Shown here piece by piece: positions 20,285 to 32,389 of a DNA stretch of 64,000 bases. Position numbers and translations under genes: made by a program. The notes beneath the pieces were generated by a model, which saw only the letters and a list, made by a program, of their open reading frames with translations, searched no databases and had not been told where the DNA came from. The stretch comes from Doryteuthis pealeii. Taxonomy: Eukaryota; Mollusca; Cephalopoda; Myopsida; Loliginidae. Where the stretch lies: contig CM042160.1 of assembly GCA_023376005.1 (NCBI GenBank), positions 87,242,016 through 87,306,015 on the forward strand, in the 5' to 3' direction. Positions within the stretch are counted from its first letter, which is position 1. The number at the start of each line of letters is the position of its first letter.

Positions 20285-20575
20285 TTATTATAGTGTGTAC
20301 AGAAATGACCTACTCTAGTTTCACCATAAGGATCTTCAGGGTTAAATCCACTGAATTAATCAGATATTGATTAATTACAGTTAACTGCAGGAGTCCGTTA
20401 TGTAGTTATGACCGTTAAAACAGTTTCGCAGTTAATGAACACTGCTGCATTATTTTAAAAGTTGAATGACGGATGCAGTGTTGATATGTCGCAATGTAGA
20501 TGGTAATAAATATAAACTAAATATGGAGACACAACCCAATATTTTCACTCGTAAGTCATACCTTTTTCATTATTA
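20285..20575 (+). repeat. Repeat C copy 2
   Basis: Close match to 8,530-8,812 over its length. Confidence 0.75.
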
Positions 20576-20616
<41 letters not shown>

Positions 20617-20632
20617 TATACACACACACATA
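20575..20632. repeat. (TA)n then (CA)n
   Basis: Mixed dinucleotide tract leading directly into a SINE-K head. Confidence 0.85.
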
Positions 20633-20672
20633 CCGGTTTAGCTCAGTCAGTAGAGCACCTGCCTTGGAATAA
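20633..20672 (+). repeat. SINE-K head fragment
   Basis: 'ggtttagctcagtcagtaga' then 'gcacctgccttgga', cut at a small palindrome (20,670-20,732, arms 'aacaaatttcagataatt'). Confidence 0.65.
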
Positions 20673-20734
20673 CAAATTTCAGATAATTTGTTTGTTTTTT
20701 TTTAAATTTAAAAAATTATCTGAAATTTGTTAAG

Positions 20735-21404
20735 CTAAAAATTTAACAAATAAAAAATTAAAAAATCTTCACAGCTTAAGAAAAAAAAAAAAGAATTCAT
20801 GGTAATTAATTTGTTCATTTTTTTTTTGAAATATGTGTCAGATAAAAAAAGAAAGAAAAAAGCACCAATCAGTTGGTACTACCATAAATGTTTTTATTTG
20901 TTTTTTTTTTTTTTTTTCCTTTTCAACTTCTGTGTCTACTCAAAAATCAGAAAAGAGGATTCCTTTTTGTAGAATGGGGTTAGCAGTTACACCAACCCCC
21001 TAAGGGTTGAGAGCATTTTTTTTTTTTTAAGAAGAACAGGCATAATATGAATGAATTTCTCTGAGAAGCTAATCAAGAATATTAGATAAAAAGCAAAAAG
21101 AGATAAGAGGAAATCTTAGATTTTTATCAAAATTCACGGAAAGGAAATTATTTTCTTCTTTAAATCTTTATATTCTTTCTCAGGAAAAAAAAAACTTGTT
21201 TTCTTTAAAAAGACAATTTGAGAAAAACAATTTTAGAATCTGACAACAACAAAAATACAACCAATTCAACACATAGCCTAGTGATAAAGGAGTTAGGTTA
21301 AGAAGTTCTAAGTTACAGTTATCTCTAGAGTGCAGGTTCAATCCTGGTCAGGAGTAGCAGTAACATAGAATAATAATTAACACAGCTTAACACCTTTACT
21401 CCAG
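20735..21404. other. Low complexity, no gene
   Basis: A/T runs and short purine tracts; no supported coding region. Confidence 0.45.
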
Positions 21405-21600
21405 TTATGGTTAGCGGAATGAGAACAGAATACCTCCATGGACTGAATAAAAGGTTAGATTCAAAGTTCTGTGATGGCTCCCAACTACGACAAGAAGGTT
21501 CCAGAGTTTGAAAAGAAGATTTTTGAAGTCCGAGAAGGTTCCTGAGTCTGACAAGAAATACCTGAAGAAGGCCAGAGGCACATCGGCCAAAACGTTGTAC
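21405..21600 (+). repeat. Dispersed repeat F, copy 3
   Basis: 'gaatgagaacagaata', 'tggactgaataaaaggtta' and 'acctgaagaaggccagagg'. The 124-codon minus frame here is not coding. Confidence 0.5.
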
Positions 21601-21693
21601 AGATATAAATGAAGATGAGGCAATAGTCCGAATACTACTAATACTAAAAATGCAACCACAGATAATAAAACCATATTAGAATCAATAAGCAAA

Positions 21694-22219
21694 CTAGCAA
21701 GAATATGCCCCCCCCTCCGGACGTATTTAAGTTTTAATATAATTAAATATATCAAATTAGAAAGAATAACAAAATTAAATAACATAAAATAAAAAGATTA
21801 CACTTATATTAATTATATTTTAATTGGTTTCTATATAAAAATCATTCATAGGATTGATTTTAAAACATTGGAGAAATAACAATAATATTAGAGATCAATA
21901 ACACCAAGTAATTACTAATTAAACCAAGTTTTGTTAAAACCAGTATACAAATTAACCACAGCATATATTATGGTAATCTTAATTTCTTAGTGATATATAA
22001 GACACATTGCTGGATTTTAAATGCCCTAACAACATGGGCTGTTTTGAGGCAAATCTAACTCAGATTTTCATAGAGACAGCGTTAATAAATACCATGTATT
22101 CTATGTATTAATGATTTTGACTATGAATTAAATCTCATTAAAAAACTTATGCAATTGCTGAGGGTATTGTGACGTAAGCATGACATAGTTTTGGTTACAG
22201 ACAGACAGACAACGAATGG
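21694..22219 (-). mobile_element. HEL2, 5' truncated
   Basis: Terminal CTAG at 21,694 followed by T (element strand), a decayed hairpin near 21,705-21,725, and shared body. It ends in 'ggttacagacagacagac' without the TC end. Confidence 0.55.
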
Positions 22220-22364
22220 CATATCAATCCTTGTGGTTATTTAATGCAAATATTGTTTTATAATATATATATTTGTTTAAGAAATAATTTTCATTAACTT
22301 CTGGTTTATTAATAAAAATGATAATTTCATGTGTTTTAATGAATATTGGTGTTGAGCCTCAGTC

Positions 22365-22515
22365 ACTGCTTTGGGTTGGGTGTTTGCCATGAGAGCAATT
22401 TTAAGAATACAGGACAATCATATAAGACTTAATATGACCAGGCAGATTGATGGGATGAGAGCACTACAATCATGTCCTTATGGCCACCCACAGCTAACAG
22501 GTATGAGGGGAGGGG
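22365..22515 (+). repeat. Repeat G, diverged
   Basis: 'gacaatcatataagacttaa', 'gcagattgatggga' and 'ggccacccacagc' follow the order seen at 2,780-2,960. Confidence 0.4.
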
Positions 22516-22949
22516 GCTTAATCTGATTATATAGATGTACTTCCTATAACTATTAAGTTGCCATGGTTACTCAAAGTGGTGGTACGCAAGTCATCGACTG
22601 CTGGTGCTTGGCAAATTTCCAGTTTCACATCTTATTATATGGAGATTGTGTGTGTCTGTAACCGAAACCACACCAACCACTGGCATCACAATTCCCTTAG
22701 TTATTTAATCATCTAAATTAGCATCTTATTTATAAACAGTGTGTGTGTTTGATTTGCCTCAAAACAACCCATGTTATTATTGCATTCAAAATACTGTGTT
22801 ATATATAATCAAGAAATAATGGTTTACATAGTATATTGGTGTGGTTAATTAGCATACTGATTTTAACAAAACCAGGTTTAATAAATAATTACTTGGTGTT
22901 ATTGATTTCTAATATTAATATTAGAAATCAATAACACCAAAGAATAATT

Positions 22950-23156
22950 GCTGAACTTGTACAAAGGTGTCAAAATTAGGGTGACCCAGAAAAAACAGAA
23001 CCCAAATTATTTATTTTCTTATTAAAATAAACCTTAAACCCCAACACCAACCCTAACCCTAAACCCCCTAGTTAAAATTACAGTTTTATTACAAAATTTG
23101 TGGGTTCTGTTTTTTCTGTGTCACTCTAATTTTGACACCTTTGTGCAAGTTCAGCC
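22950..23156. mobile_element. MITE in HEL3, gaataatt TSD
   Basis: Ends gctgaacttg / caagttcagcc; arms of about 50 bp; 8-bp direct repeat gaataatt (22,942-22,949 and 23,157-23,164). The interior holds 'aaccctaacccta', which is not a telomere array. A relative of its interior is at 34,080-34,290. Confidence 0.75.
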
Positions 23157-23464
23157 GAATAATTATTGTTTTATTCTCAAACATTAAAAGAAATCTTATG
23201 TAAAATTATTTGTATTGAAATCAATTAAAATAAAATCAAGATAAGTGTAATCTTTTTATATGTATTCCTTATTTACTTTCAAGAAGAAGAATACAATGGT
23301 TTATTTTCACACATTACACAATATAAACTATGCCAAACAAACAAAAAGACGTAATGTTGTTTGTTGTAGTAATGTGTGGAGGATGAATCACTAATTAGGA
23401 TTGAGCCTATTCTAGTAGTGACACCTCAGTTTTTTTTTTTGTTTTACATAGTTTGAAAGTTGAT

Positions 23465-23757
23465 TTATATATTTTACCAACCCCTCCGCACGAGCAGGAT
23501 GCGTCACAGGTCAATTTCTTAAGCGGAGTTTAACAGGTTTTGAATTCAGAGTTTTCCTTCTCCTAGACCGGTTGCCTAACCAAGGTTAAAGAGCCCAGAC
23601 TGCCCTACTATTTACCCATAGCTGGAGGAGAGTAGGATTCACACCTTTCCCAAGGGTATTAGCGCTAAGTGAAATGGAATTACACACGTCCAGGATTTGA
23701 ACTCGGGGCGACGAGTCCATTTCCCATGACTTTAACCATTACACCACGCGCTTGAAA
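23465..23757 (-). repeat. SINE-B, near full length
   Basis: 3' end 'accaacccctccgcacgagc', body, and head ending 'accattacaccacgcgc'. Lies inside HEL3. Confidence 0.8.
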
Positions 23758-24367
23758 GCAATTTGAGTGCACAATCAGAAAGAACATACAATTTTACATA
23801 AGAATACCAAATTCTATCAAAATTGCTCCAAAAATAAGAAACAGTGAAGAAATCACTGAATTTCTTTTTTTTTAATGGTCCGTGATTTGACATATTTTTG
23901 AAACAAAATCATGTCCACATTTGTACCCCCATTTGGGGCTTTAAATTCTCATAACTTTTTGAACCACTGGGGATATTTGGCATAATTCAAACGGTTTCTG
24001 AACTCCATTTACACAACTCTATATAACTAATGTGATTAAATAACAATAACCTCAAATTAAAAAATCAACTGGGAATGCTAGTTTAATTATTTTTTTAGGC
24101 TTTTTAAGTCTTATGAATTTACTAACTTAGTCTTTTTAATTTGATATATTTAATTACATTAAAAATTTAGATACTTGCGCTCGGCAGAGGGCACATATTT
24201 TTGCTAGTTATCATAATATGATAATGCAATGTAAAAATGAAAATGCATAAAAATCTTTTCTGTATTATTTAATATTATTCTTTTCACATGATGTGAATAC
24301 AACAAATAGTTGGAACTTGATCATAATGAATGCCATTCACAAACTTGTTTTTTGACCATTATATGAC

Positions 24368-24655
24368 ACATTGGAGGGGTGTGGTGTAATGGTTAGAATC
24401 ATAGGAATTGAACTTGTCGACCGAGTTCAAATCCTGGACAAAGCGGTTTGTGTTTCATAGAGAGCTAATACCCTAGGGAAATCTCCCTCCAGCTACAGCG
24501 CAAATAGTAGGGTGGATTAGTCTTTTTAACCATGGCTAGGAGAAAGAAAACTCTGAATTCAAACCTATTAAACTCAACTTAAGAAATGTGTTCACATCCT
24601 GCTCGTGCATAGGGATTGGTATATATATATATATATTATATATATATATATATAT
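24368..24655 (+). repeat. SINE-B, near full length, with TA tail
   Basis: Head 'gaggggtgtggtgtaatggt' and B-box-like 'gagttcaaatcctgg', body, 3' end 'ctgctcgtgcatagggattg', then 'gtatatata' and (TA)n. A good reference copy for the family. Confidence 0.8.
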
Positions 24656-24721
24656 GGGACATTGAAAAAATATCCTACTAGTACGTTATATCAGATAGTT
24701 TGAGAAGCATTTACCTTAGGG

Positions 24722-25012
24722 CAGAGTTTTTCAACCTTTTTAATCTCGTGGCACAGTGAGCTGGGCAATAAATTGATCGAGGTACACCATCAGTATATAA
24801 ACATATAATTATTTTATTATTCAAATTATAAAAGAAAAGGAATAGTGAAAATGTGCTACAAGTGTAAAAGAAAACAACGTCATTTTATTTCTAAAGGTAG
24901 ATTTTTTATCAATTAAAACAAAAAATATTAAAGTAATAGAATAAAAATATAAGAGGATGATCAACCGTCCTCAACACTCACTGCACACCCACGGAAGCTC
25001 TGTGGGTGCCTA
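24722..25012 (+). mobile_element. hAT-like MITE (cagagtttttcaacc end), truncated
   Basis: Shares about 290 bp, in opposite orientation, with the complete copy at 39,324-39,638. Confidence 0.7.
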
Positions 25013-25139
25013 TTTCTCTCCGAGTAATCATGCCACAGACTGTAATGGGTTAAAAATGGTACCAGTAAGAAAGAATGACCTCTGATGAGGCACTGGTGGC
25101 CTTTGACCTCTCTCTCTCAAACACATACACTCAATAGTA

Positions 25140-25314
25140 AAGCCATCGGGGTTGGCCTAAAGTCGGTATCAGCTTGACAACAAGAGAGTCTATAGACTCT
25201 TTTGGTCTAACGCCAGTAAAAAAGGGGATCTATCCTTTTTACTGGCGTTAGATCAAGGAGATTGTTTTGGCGTCTGAGATGGATCATCACACCTATCATC
25301 AACTCTCACTTTAC
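25140..25314 (-). repeat. SINE-K copy ending at an N
   Basis: Runs to 'tcactttac', then the single n at 25,315; the expected continuation (agcacagatccctg) is absent. Confidence 0.7.
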
Positions 25315-25754
25315 NGGGCCGATTACAGGCCACAGGTGCTGTCGAAGGTGATGATGTCCCCTTGGGATTCGACTTTGGATAAAACCTACCCACTCCTAGA
25401 ACTCAAGGACAAGACATGAATGGATTATTTGCTTATTTGATTTAATGGTACTGAATTTAGTTAATTTGATCTCAGGACTTTACATTTAGTCGTTAGAACT
25501 AATAAAAGACACTGCCAACTCTGAGCTCACACGTGGTGTTTCGAACGGTTTACCAAACACCCTGTGGTCGATATTGGTGTTATGCTTCTTAAGGTCTTTT
25601 AACTTTAACTGAGAAAAATGCGCCAGTTTTCGACTTTGACTTTGACTTACAGTTATTGGTAGCGTGCCAATGGTTCTTTGCTATGGCCGGCACTAATTGT
25701 GACCAGCAGATTTGGTAAAATAAATTTAAAAAAAAACTGGTCATCTGAATATTT

Positions 25755-26110
25755 AGCTACATAATGAGAGTAACCTCCCCTTGTTTATTTCACTTTGCGG
25801 AAGCCATTTATTTTTGGTCGGCCATTTTCATTTCACCATAATCTACACTGTAAATACGAATTTGTTATTCGAATCAATACAACTGCATGTCTTAACACGA
25901 AAATATCATAAAAATGTGGTTCTCTTGATCGAGCTTGCGCATTATTTGAAATGAACTTAATTGTTATAAGAACACATTTTATGATATTTTCGTTTAACAT
26001 TTTTGATTATTGTTGTATTGATTATGTGAAATGAAAATGGCAGACCAAAACATATGGCTTCCTCAAATTGAAATAACAAGCAGTGACGAGTTACTCTCAT
26101 TTATGAAGCT
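25755..26110. mobile_element. Foldback MITE, about 350 bp
   Basis: Ends 'agctacataatgagagtaac' and the complement near 26,090. The inner arms 'acgaaaatatcataaaaatg' and 'cattttatgatattttcgt' also pair. Confidence 0.7.
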
Positions 26111-26990
26111 AATGTTGATAAAGAAGTATATCAAAACTTAAAAAATAAAGATAAAAATATATTTAAGATTTACAGTTTCCAGACAGATAAATGTTGCTTT
26201 CATTAGCAGTGCTTTGTTTGGCTTAAACTAACTTTTCTCGAAGTAGTCTAGAAACTAAATATGACGAATGGGAATATGATTTCGATATACATTCTGAAGA
26301 GAGAAGAATTTATCTATTGAAACAAATTAAACAAACCGCCAATCTGTTATTGTTTCTCTGTTGAATAACAATTTTGTTGAAAAATAAACCGCAATAATTA
26401 TCGCACAACCAATATTATAAATTATACTAACGATTGTTTTGGGTTTTTTTTTTTTCGTTTACGGAAGTGCTAGATTACTAGTCCTACTTTACAAATGAGT
26501 TTTCCCATTTTTACTTCAAAAAATCCGGAATTAATTCTGGGGACAGCAACAAATGTTCCAGTGCGGCGTGTCCTTGTTGTGATGTTTATTTTTCGTAGTT
26601 TTTTTAACTTGCGCTGTTACATTAATGTATGGAATTTGCACATGTAGGCCTACCATAAAATTTAACCATTTAAAGTTATATAAATATTTTTAGAATGACG
26701 TTGAGTTTTCTCTATTAGTTTATCTCCCTCTAATTCTCATTTTTTGCAACATGCCTACGTTAATATTTATTGCTGCTGAGTTTTTGCATCCATAAAAGTG
26801 ACAGAAGGGCACAAATAAATAAAATGCAATTGTAGTCCATTTTTCTGCATGTTCTCAAACATTTGTACGTATAAGTCAAATGGAAACCACATGGACATTG
26901 TACTTTTATGATACATTTTCTCTTATAATTGCTATTATGACTGGATGAGGGACAGATTGGCTGTGTCGGCATGGGCATACCACGGATCTG
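26111..26990. other. No gene recognised
   Basis: AT-rich. A 118-codon minus frame at 26,760-27,116 has GC-richer codons in its first 60 residues but no family, start context or splice support. Confidence 0.35.
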
Positions 26991-27195
26991 ACGCGTAAAT
27001 GTGCTTATGCACTTGGCATAGCACTCGCCAATGTGGCTGAGATCCGTCTTGCCGTCCCCAGTCAATGATTCGTGAAAATTTCGGCGCTTCGGCAACTGAC
27101 CTTGGTAAACGCTCATAAAATCATTAACATCTTAACAACGCAACCTTGAGCACCTTTTGAATCTCCATCTTTCTAACACACAGTCGGGCATGTCT

Positions 27196-27660
27196 ACAGT
27201 CAGAAAACAGCCACTGCTCCACGTGACTTTCGGAAACATTTTTTCAACGCTCAGACATTGTCGAGGCATGGAATAAGCTCCCGCGTCCGTTGTAGGCTGC
27301 CGAAACACTGCCATCTTTCAAGGGCCCCACCGCTTCCTGTAGTGCGCCAACGACCATACCTGATGCCTCTCTCTACCCACATAAGCCACACACGCGCACA
27401 CATACATGCATTTATTACTATGTACACTGTTCATGTTCCTGACACTATACATTATTCTGTTACTTGACATGAGATCTTTGATGAATTGTGGTGCACCTGT
27501 AGCACTACTACACATACAGTGATATTACTACTGTACACTGTTCACTGTCTCTGACACTAATACATTATTTCTGTGTACTTGACATGAGACTTCTTTGATT
27601 GATTTGTGCGTCGCACCTGAAGCACTGTAAACACAATAAATTTCATATATTATTATTTTT
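27196..27660 (+). pseudogene. LINE 3' end: C-terminus and 3' UTR
   Basis: Fragments read GNIFSTL and, in another frame, AWNKLP, matching the post-reverse-transcriptase motif found in many CR1/L2/Jockey-type LINEs. The 3' UTR has a duplicated 'gtacactgttca' block and ends 'cacaataaatttcat' plus an ATT-rich tail. The same element is at 62,031-62,345 on the other strand. Confidence 0.65.
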
Positions 27661-27696
27661 TTAAACCACTGGTTTAAAATACCACTATAGAAGAAT

Positions 27697-27967
27697 GGGT
27701 TAACGAAACTTAACTCACCTAAATTCCACCATCGTATTGCTTCACCCTCCCGAAACTAAAAAAAATCAGGAAATTAATCGCGAATTTAATGAAAATGTTT
27801 CAGTGTTGACATATTTATATGATAAAATATATAATGCACCAGATTTTATTTATTAAAACTTTATAAAATCTTTTCCAGGTCAGTTAACTTTTGAACCATG
27901 TATCTTTAAGAATCTGCGTACGCCTTCAAAGATAACGCGGTTCAATTAACCTGACCTGAAAAAATCT
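27697..27967. mobile_element. FB1 foldback, right arm truncated
   Basis: Left arm from 'gggttaacgaaacttaact' to the centre near 27,915; the right arm stops after 'cctgacctgaaaaaatc'. Confidence 0.7.
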
Positions 27968-28316
27968 CTGTCCATATAGGACTGGAGGAGCTTGAGCACG
28001 CCCAATACCTCCGCATAGCCACAGTCTGGCCCATTCCGTCTAGTGAGCTTACACAGGCTTCTTCTTCCTACAGCCTTTCATGATTTCACAGCAAAGCCTT
28101 CACGCACCAGTTGCGTCTTTATCCGTTAATGGTTATTCTACACAGAAAATTATTCTCGATTTAGAGCCTTAAAATTATCTAGAAAGACTCTTTACTTATA
28201 TGGACAGTCATATTATTCTGTTTTGTATTGTTTCTGTTGGACTTTGCTCAGACAATAAAATCTAATTTGTTATAACTCTTTGTTTGTTGAAATTTTGTTC
28301 AAATATTAATGATTTA

Positions 28317-28913
28317 CTAGCAATATATATGCACCCTGCAAGTTTTAAGTTTTAAATGTTAATAAAAATTATATGTTACAAGGCTAATGAAACTAATAAG
28401 AATGCAGATAAAAATATTTGAAACGGGGATTGAAAATTAGAACAACTTGAAACTTAACTCTTCCCATCACTCATTTTATTGCTAAATTTTCTAATTTAAC
28501 TATTTAGTAAATTAGGAAGTAAGAATAAATATTCAGTTATTTCTTCTTGTTATGGATTTCTTTTAAGATTTAACCCCGAATTTTTGCTCATATTCATTAA
28601 ATAAAACCAAACAATTAGAAATCAATATTACTAAGCACATATTATTTAAATAAATTTTTAAAGATCAATATGCAAATTAACCTCCCTTCAATCATACTGT
28701 AAACCGCTATTTTCTTGTATATTAAATACAATTGTGATGTTTCGTTATATGTATATATGGTCAACAGTATTAATATGTAAAAAATATTTATTAATGATTG
28801 AATGTTTAAATAAAAATAAAATCATGGAGAATTGTGAGTAAATACAAGGGAATTGGACTTGAGTAATATAGTTTGTTACAGACATAACAACCACAATCTC
28901 CATTATAATAAGA
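28317..28913 (-). mobile_element. HEL4, both ends present
   Basis: CTAG at 28,317-28,320 followed by T (element strand); TCTTATTATAATGGAGATTG starts at 28,913 preceded by A. 597 bp, with about the same body as HEL1 but many single-base deletions. Its hairpin is decayed. Confidence 0.6.
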
Positions 28914-28986
28914 TTATCATGTTTTGAGAAAAATGATAGACACCAACTATCTCATTCATTATTTAACACTCCTCTAAAACTGGTCA

Positions 28987-29290
28987 ATATAATATACTTT
29001 ACACACCCCTCCGCCACGACAGCGAGTGTTGACACAAGGTCATTTTAAGCGGAGTTTAACAGGTTTAAAATTCAGAAATTTCCCTATCTCCTAGAGACCG
29101 GTTCACCAAGCCATGGTTAAGAGCCCAGTCTACCCTGCTATTTACCCATAGCTTGAGGACGAGAATGGATTCATACCATTCCCAAGGGTATTAGCGCCAT
29201 GTGAAATGCAAACACAGTTTTGTCCAGGCGAATTGAACTCGGGTCGACGAGTCCATTTACCACGACTCTAACCATAGACCACGCACCTGG
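28987..29290 (-). repeat. SINE-B, near full length
   Basis: From 'acacccctccgccacgac' to the head 'taaccatagaccacgcacc'. Head to head with the next copy. Confidence 0.75.
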
Positions 29291-29294
29291 CCTC

Positions 29295-32128
29295 ATATAT
29301 GCAGATGTAGTGTTCATCGTCGTAGGAAATGGACTTGTCGCAGCCGAGTTCAAATTCTGGACGAGCCTGTTTGCCATTTCACATAATGCTGTCGCTTCCG
29401 TATGCGAGCCGATAAGTACGTCGACCCGCGAACCGTTTTGAAAAGAAAAAAGATTTATTGACCAAACCAGGCAAAGGAGGACAGACAGCGAGGTTTTAGG
29501 TTAACAAATACGGAAGTGTTTATTTACCGCATAACAGATTGTAGTTGTTTGATTTCTTCATTGGTTTGGTTGTCAATATTGCTGGCCGAGGAAGGAGACG
29601 TTTTGTCTTGTCGATGACGGGCGAGTAATACTTTTTTGGGTACGATCAACTGCCCTCGCTCCGAGTTCGGCCTATGACATCTGCTTTAGACACGCCACAA
29701 ATCTTGATGAAAACAAAATAATCTTCGCTTACAGTACAGCCAGGACCAACATTTTAAAACGTAATATTTTTAGCTTAGAAATTTGAAAGATTTAAATAGA
29801 GAAAACAACTTTGAATCATGTAAATTTAGGGTTCTACAAACATTTTTTTCTTTAGGTTAGGAATTTTATTTTATCTACATTTTTATTTATAAATAAAACG
29901 ATTCTATATTTTTATATAATTTTTTTATTTACAATTATTTTAATATTGCACGAATCTTTACATTCTTTTTCTTTTTAGAAATCAAACAATCATATTCATA
30001 TTATCCCTCACTCTATAAATTTTAAGAAGATCTTTGAGTGAAAACTTTTATTAAAAAAACGAAACAAAAAATAAATAAATTACGGAAATTTTTCTACTTC
30101 TAAATGCACTTATAAAAATGTAAATAAAATTAAATTTGTAACTAAAGAAGAAATATTTGTTAGAACCAGGAATTTACATGATTTCAAAGTTGTTGTTTTT
30201 TTATTTATTTAAAACTTTCAATTTTCTAAGCTAAAAATATTACGTTTTAAAGTAAAAATAATTTTGAGGCTGTCTGTACTGTAAGCGAAGAGAAATTTAT
30301 TATCATCAAGATTTGTGGGCGTGTCTAAAGCTGATGTCATAGGCCGAACTCGAGCGAGTGGCAGTTGAACGTACCAAAAAAGTATTACCCGACGGACGAA
30401 TCATTCTGAAGGCTGGAAATATGTTGGTGTAGTATCGCAGGCCGGGAAAGTGACGCTGGTCGTTGTCGATGGACTGGTCCACCGGAAGCTGGAAATAATA
30501 TGCTGGGTGAACCAATGTGAAGAGGTTGGAACGAGGTGGATGGATGTCTCGCCGAGGTGAAGATCTCTGGATCGCAATATGATTACGGAGTTGGTAAAGA
30601 TTGATTTTGAGGGTGTGTTGTCCTGAAAAGGACAGTAGTTGGTAGAGGGTCCTGAAAAGGACCGTTTGTTGAGAGAAGAGCCGGACCAGGGTCAGCAGGA
30701 GAATAGATCGTCGGCTGGATGGAGCGCGTGTGGTTTGCCGGTAGTTAAGGGTACCACAGAAACGTAGTCAGCAAGGAGGCAGCACCGTGATTAGCAGAAA
30801 ACCGGGTCGTCGGCTGAGCAGGTGATGGATCGAAACCAGATCGGGAACGAAAGGGAACTGATGCCACAGGCGAGTAGGAGCGGGTAGTGCTGGTAGCAAC
30901 CTGTGCAAGTTTGTTCAAGCTATGGAGATAGCAAACGCTGCGCTGCGAGGTGCCAATCGGGCACACGGGACTGCAGATCAGAACTCTCAATTACTCCCAT
31001 ATCTTTCCGGGAACGTCAAAGAGGCATCTATTATCTGCTATTGTTATTGGAAATTCCATAGTTGATTATCTCCCCCTGTCGCTAGGGGGAGAATCGCCAA
31101 CATCGTATGTTGACGCACACTACAGAAGGCACGAAGACCAAATAGTCTACTTGAAAAGGGCCCATTCACCATCATTTAAAAGAAATGTTACCCGGGCGAG
31201 AAGCTTCTAAAATAGCATCCTCCATTACTTATCACCGAACCGATTACCGAGGAAGAACGAGAAACGTCCGAAGAAGCGTCCTATCAACTTTCCCACCAGC
31301 AACAGAATACCCCTGTTATCACCACTACTCCAAGAACATTACTTAACTCAGATAAGTCTCGTAGCAAATACCAATAAAATTTGCAACAAGTTCTTGTATT
31401 ATTGTCAACACATGTATTAAATTTCCATTGTGTGTTTGTCTTCTTTGTCCGACAATTTACCTACAACTACAGAGAAATAAGAGCTCCTTCGAAACCCGTA
31501 AATACTCTTATTGTTCGTTGTCAAGAGTGCTTTTGGCGATTCGCGTTGGTTAAATTCCTATTGCTGGTTCGAGTCGAATTTCTCCTCAGATGAGTTGCTA
31601 ACACTGTTAGTTAGCGTTTGTTGACTTTGTTACTGATCGATATATGTTGCTGACTACGTTCCTGCGGTACCCTTAACTACCGGCAAACCGCACGCACTCC
31701 AGCCAGCCAGCCAGCCAGCCGACGATCCAGTCTCCTGTCGACTCTAATCCGACTCTTCGATCCATAAAAATGAATATTTGTGTTCCGGTCAGTTAGAAAA
31801 GTCATGGTAGCCGATTCTTGTTGAAATGAAGCGTCGCTGAAAACTTGGTTGTCTGTCAGCTAATTTGGTACAGGGGGGGGGGTCGGAAAAGTGGGTGATA
31901 GAGGCTATAATTTTGAGCTTGGCTGCGATATGCTAATACCCTAGGGAAAGGTATGAATCCAACAATTTCCCTCCAGCTATGGGTAAAACAGTAGGGTAGA
32001 CTGGGATTTTTTAACTTTGGTTAGGCAACCAATCTTGATGAAGGAAAACTCTGAATCTAAACCAAAAAATCCGCTTAAGAAATTGATCTTGTGTCACATC
32101 CTGCTCATGCGGAGGAATTTGGTAAATA
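29295..32128 (+). repeat. SINE-B split by a 2.5-kb insertion
   Basis: 29,295-29,390 holds the head to 'atttcacataatgct'; 31,930-32,128 resumes 'atgctaataccctaggg' and runs to 'atgcggaggaatttgg'. Confidence 0.75.
29391..31929. mobile_element. 2.54-kb GC-richer insertion, class unknown, atgct TSD
   Basis: Interrupts a SINE-B precisely, with atgct at 29,386-29,390 and 31,930-31,934. Contains one inverted repeat with arms of about 275 bp (29,615-29,890 / 30,110-30,395) and a second with arms of about 100 bp (30,680-30,785 / 31,650-31,755). I see no transposase or reverse transcriptase; the open frames (up to 86 codons) show no motif. Terminal repeats are not evident. Confidence 0.55.
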
Positions 32129-32130
32129 AA

Positions 32131-32155
32131 CAACAACAACAACAACAACAACAGA
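32131..32155. repeat. (CAA)n
   Basis: About eight units at the SINE-B 3' end; further (ATA)n and (CAA)n/(CTA)n at 32,311-32,334 and 32,344-32,384. Confidence 0.9.
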
Positions 32156-32389
32156 GAACTATAACTAGAATAATTCCAATACAATTGTTGTTCGGTATTC
32201 TAAGAGTTTAAATTTAAAACTGGTTTTAAAGACTCGCTGTCCATAAATTAAGATTACTCACCGACAACCAATTGATTTATTTACTAAGTTCAATTTAGTA
32301 CGATACAAGGAATAATAATAATAATAATAATAATACTTTTCTACAACAACAACAACAACAACTACTACTACTACTACTACTACTCTCGA

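Larger units (their letters stand above)
22630..24207 (+). mobile_element. HEL3, both ends present, carrying nested insertions
   Basis: Starts A then TCTTATTATATGGAGATTG; ends hairpin-like 'tgcgctcggcagagggcaca', then CTAG followed by T. The 1.58-kb length is explained by a MITE (22,950-23,156), a SINE-B (23,465-23,757) and further unassigned sequence within. An inverted duplication of its own sequence lies at 22,905-22,937. Confidence 0.55.

Noticed and set aside
21411..21785. 124-codon membrane-like minus frame
   Set aside because: Falls on the complement of repeat F and a HEL end; its hydrophobic look comes from AT-rich composition.
23040..23075. Interstitial telomere repeat (ccctaa)
   Set aside because: Only two to three imperfect units inside a MITE that recurs elsewhere.
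26760..27116. 118-codon minus frame with cysteines, like a small secreted peptide
   Set aside because: No signal peptide at the start and no cleavage pattern; overlaps a region beside a LINE 3' end. Not enough support.
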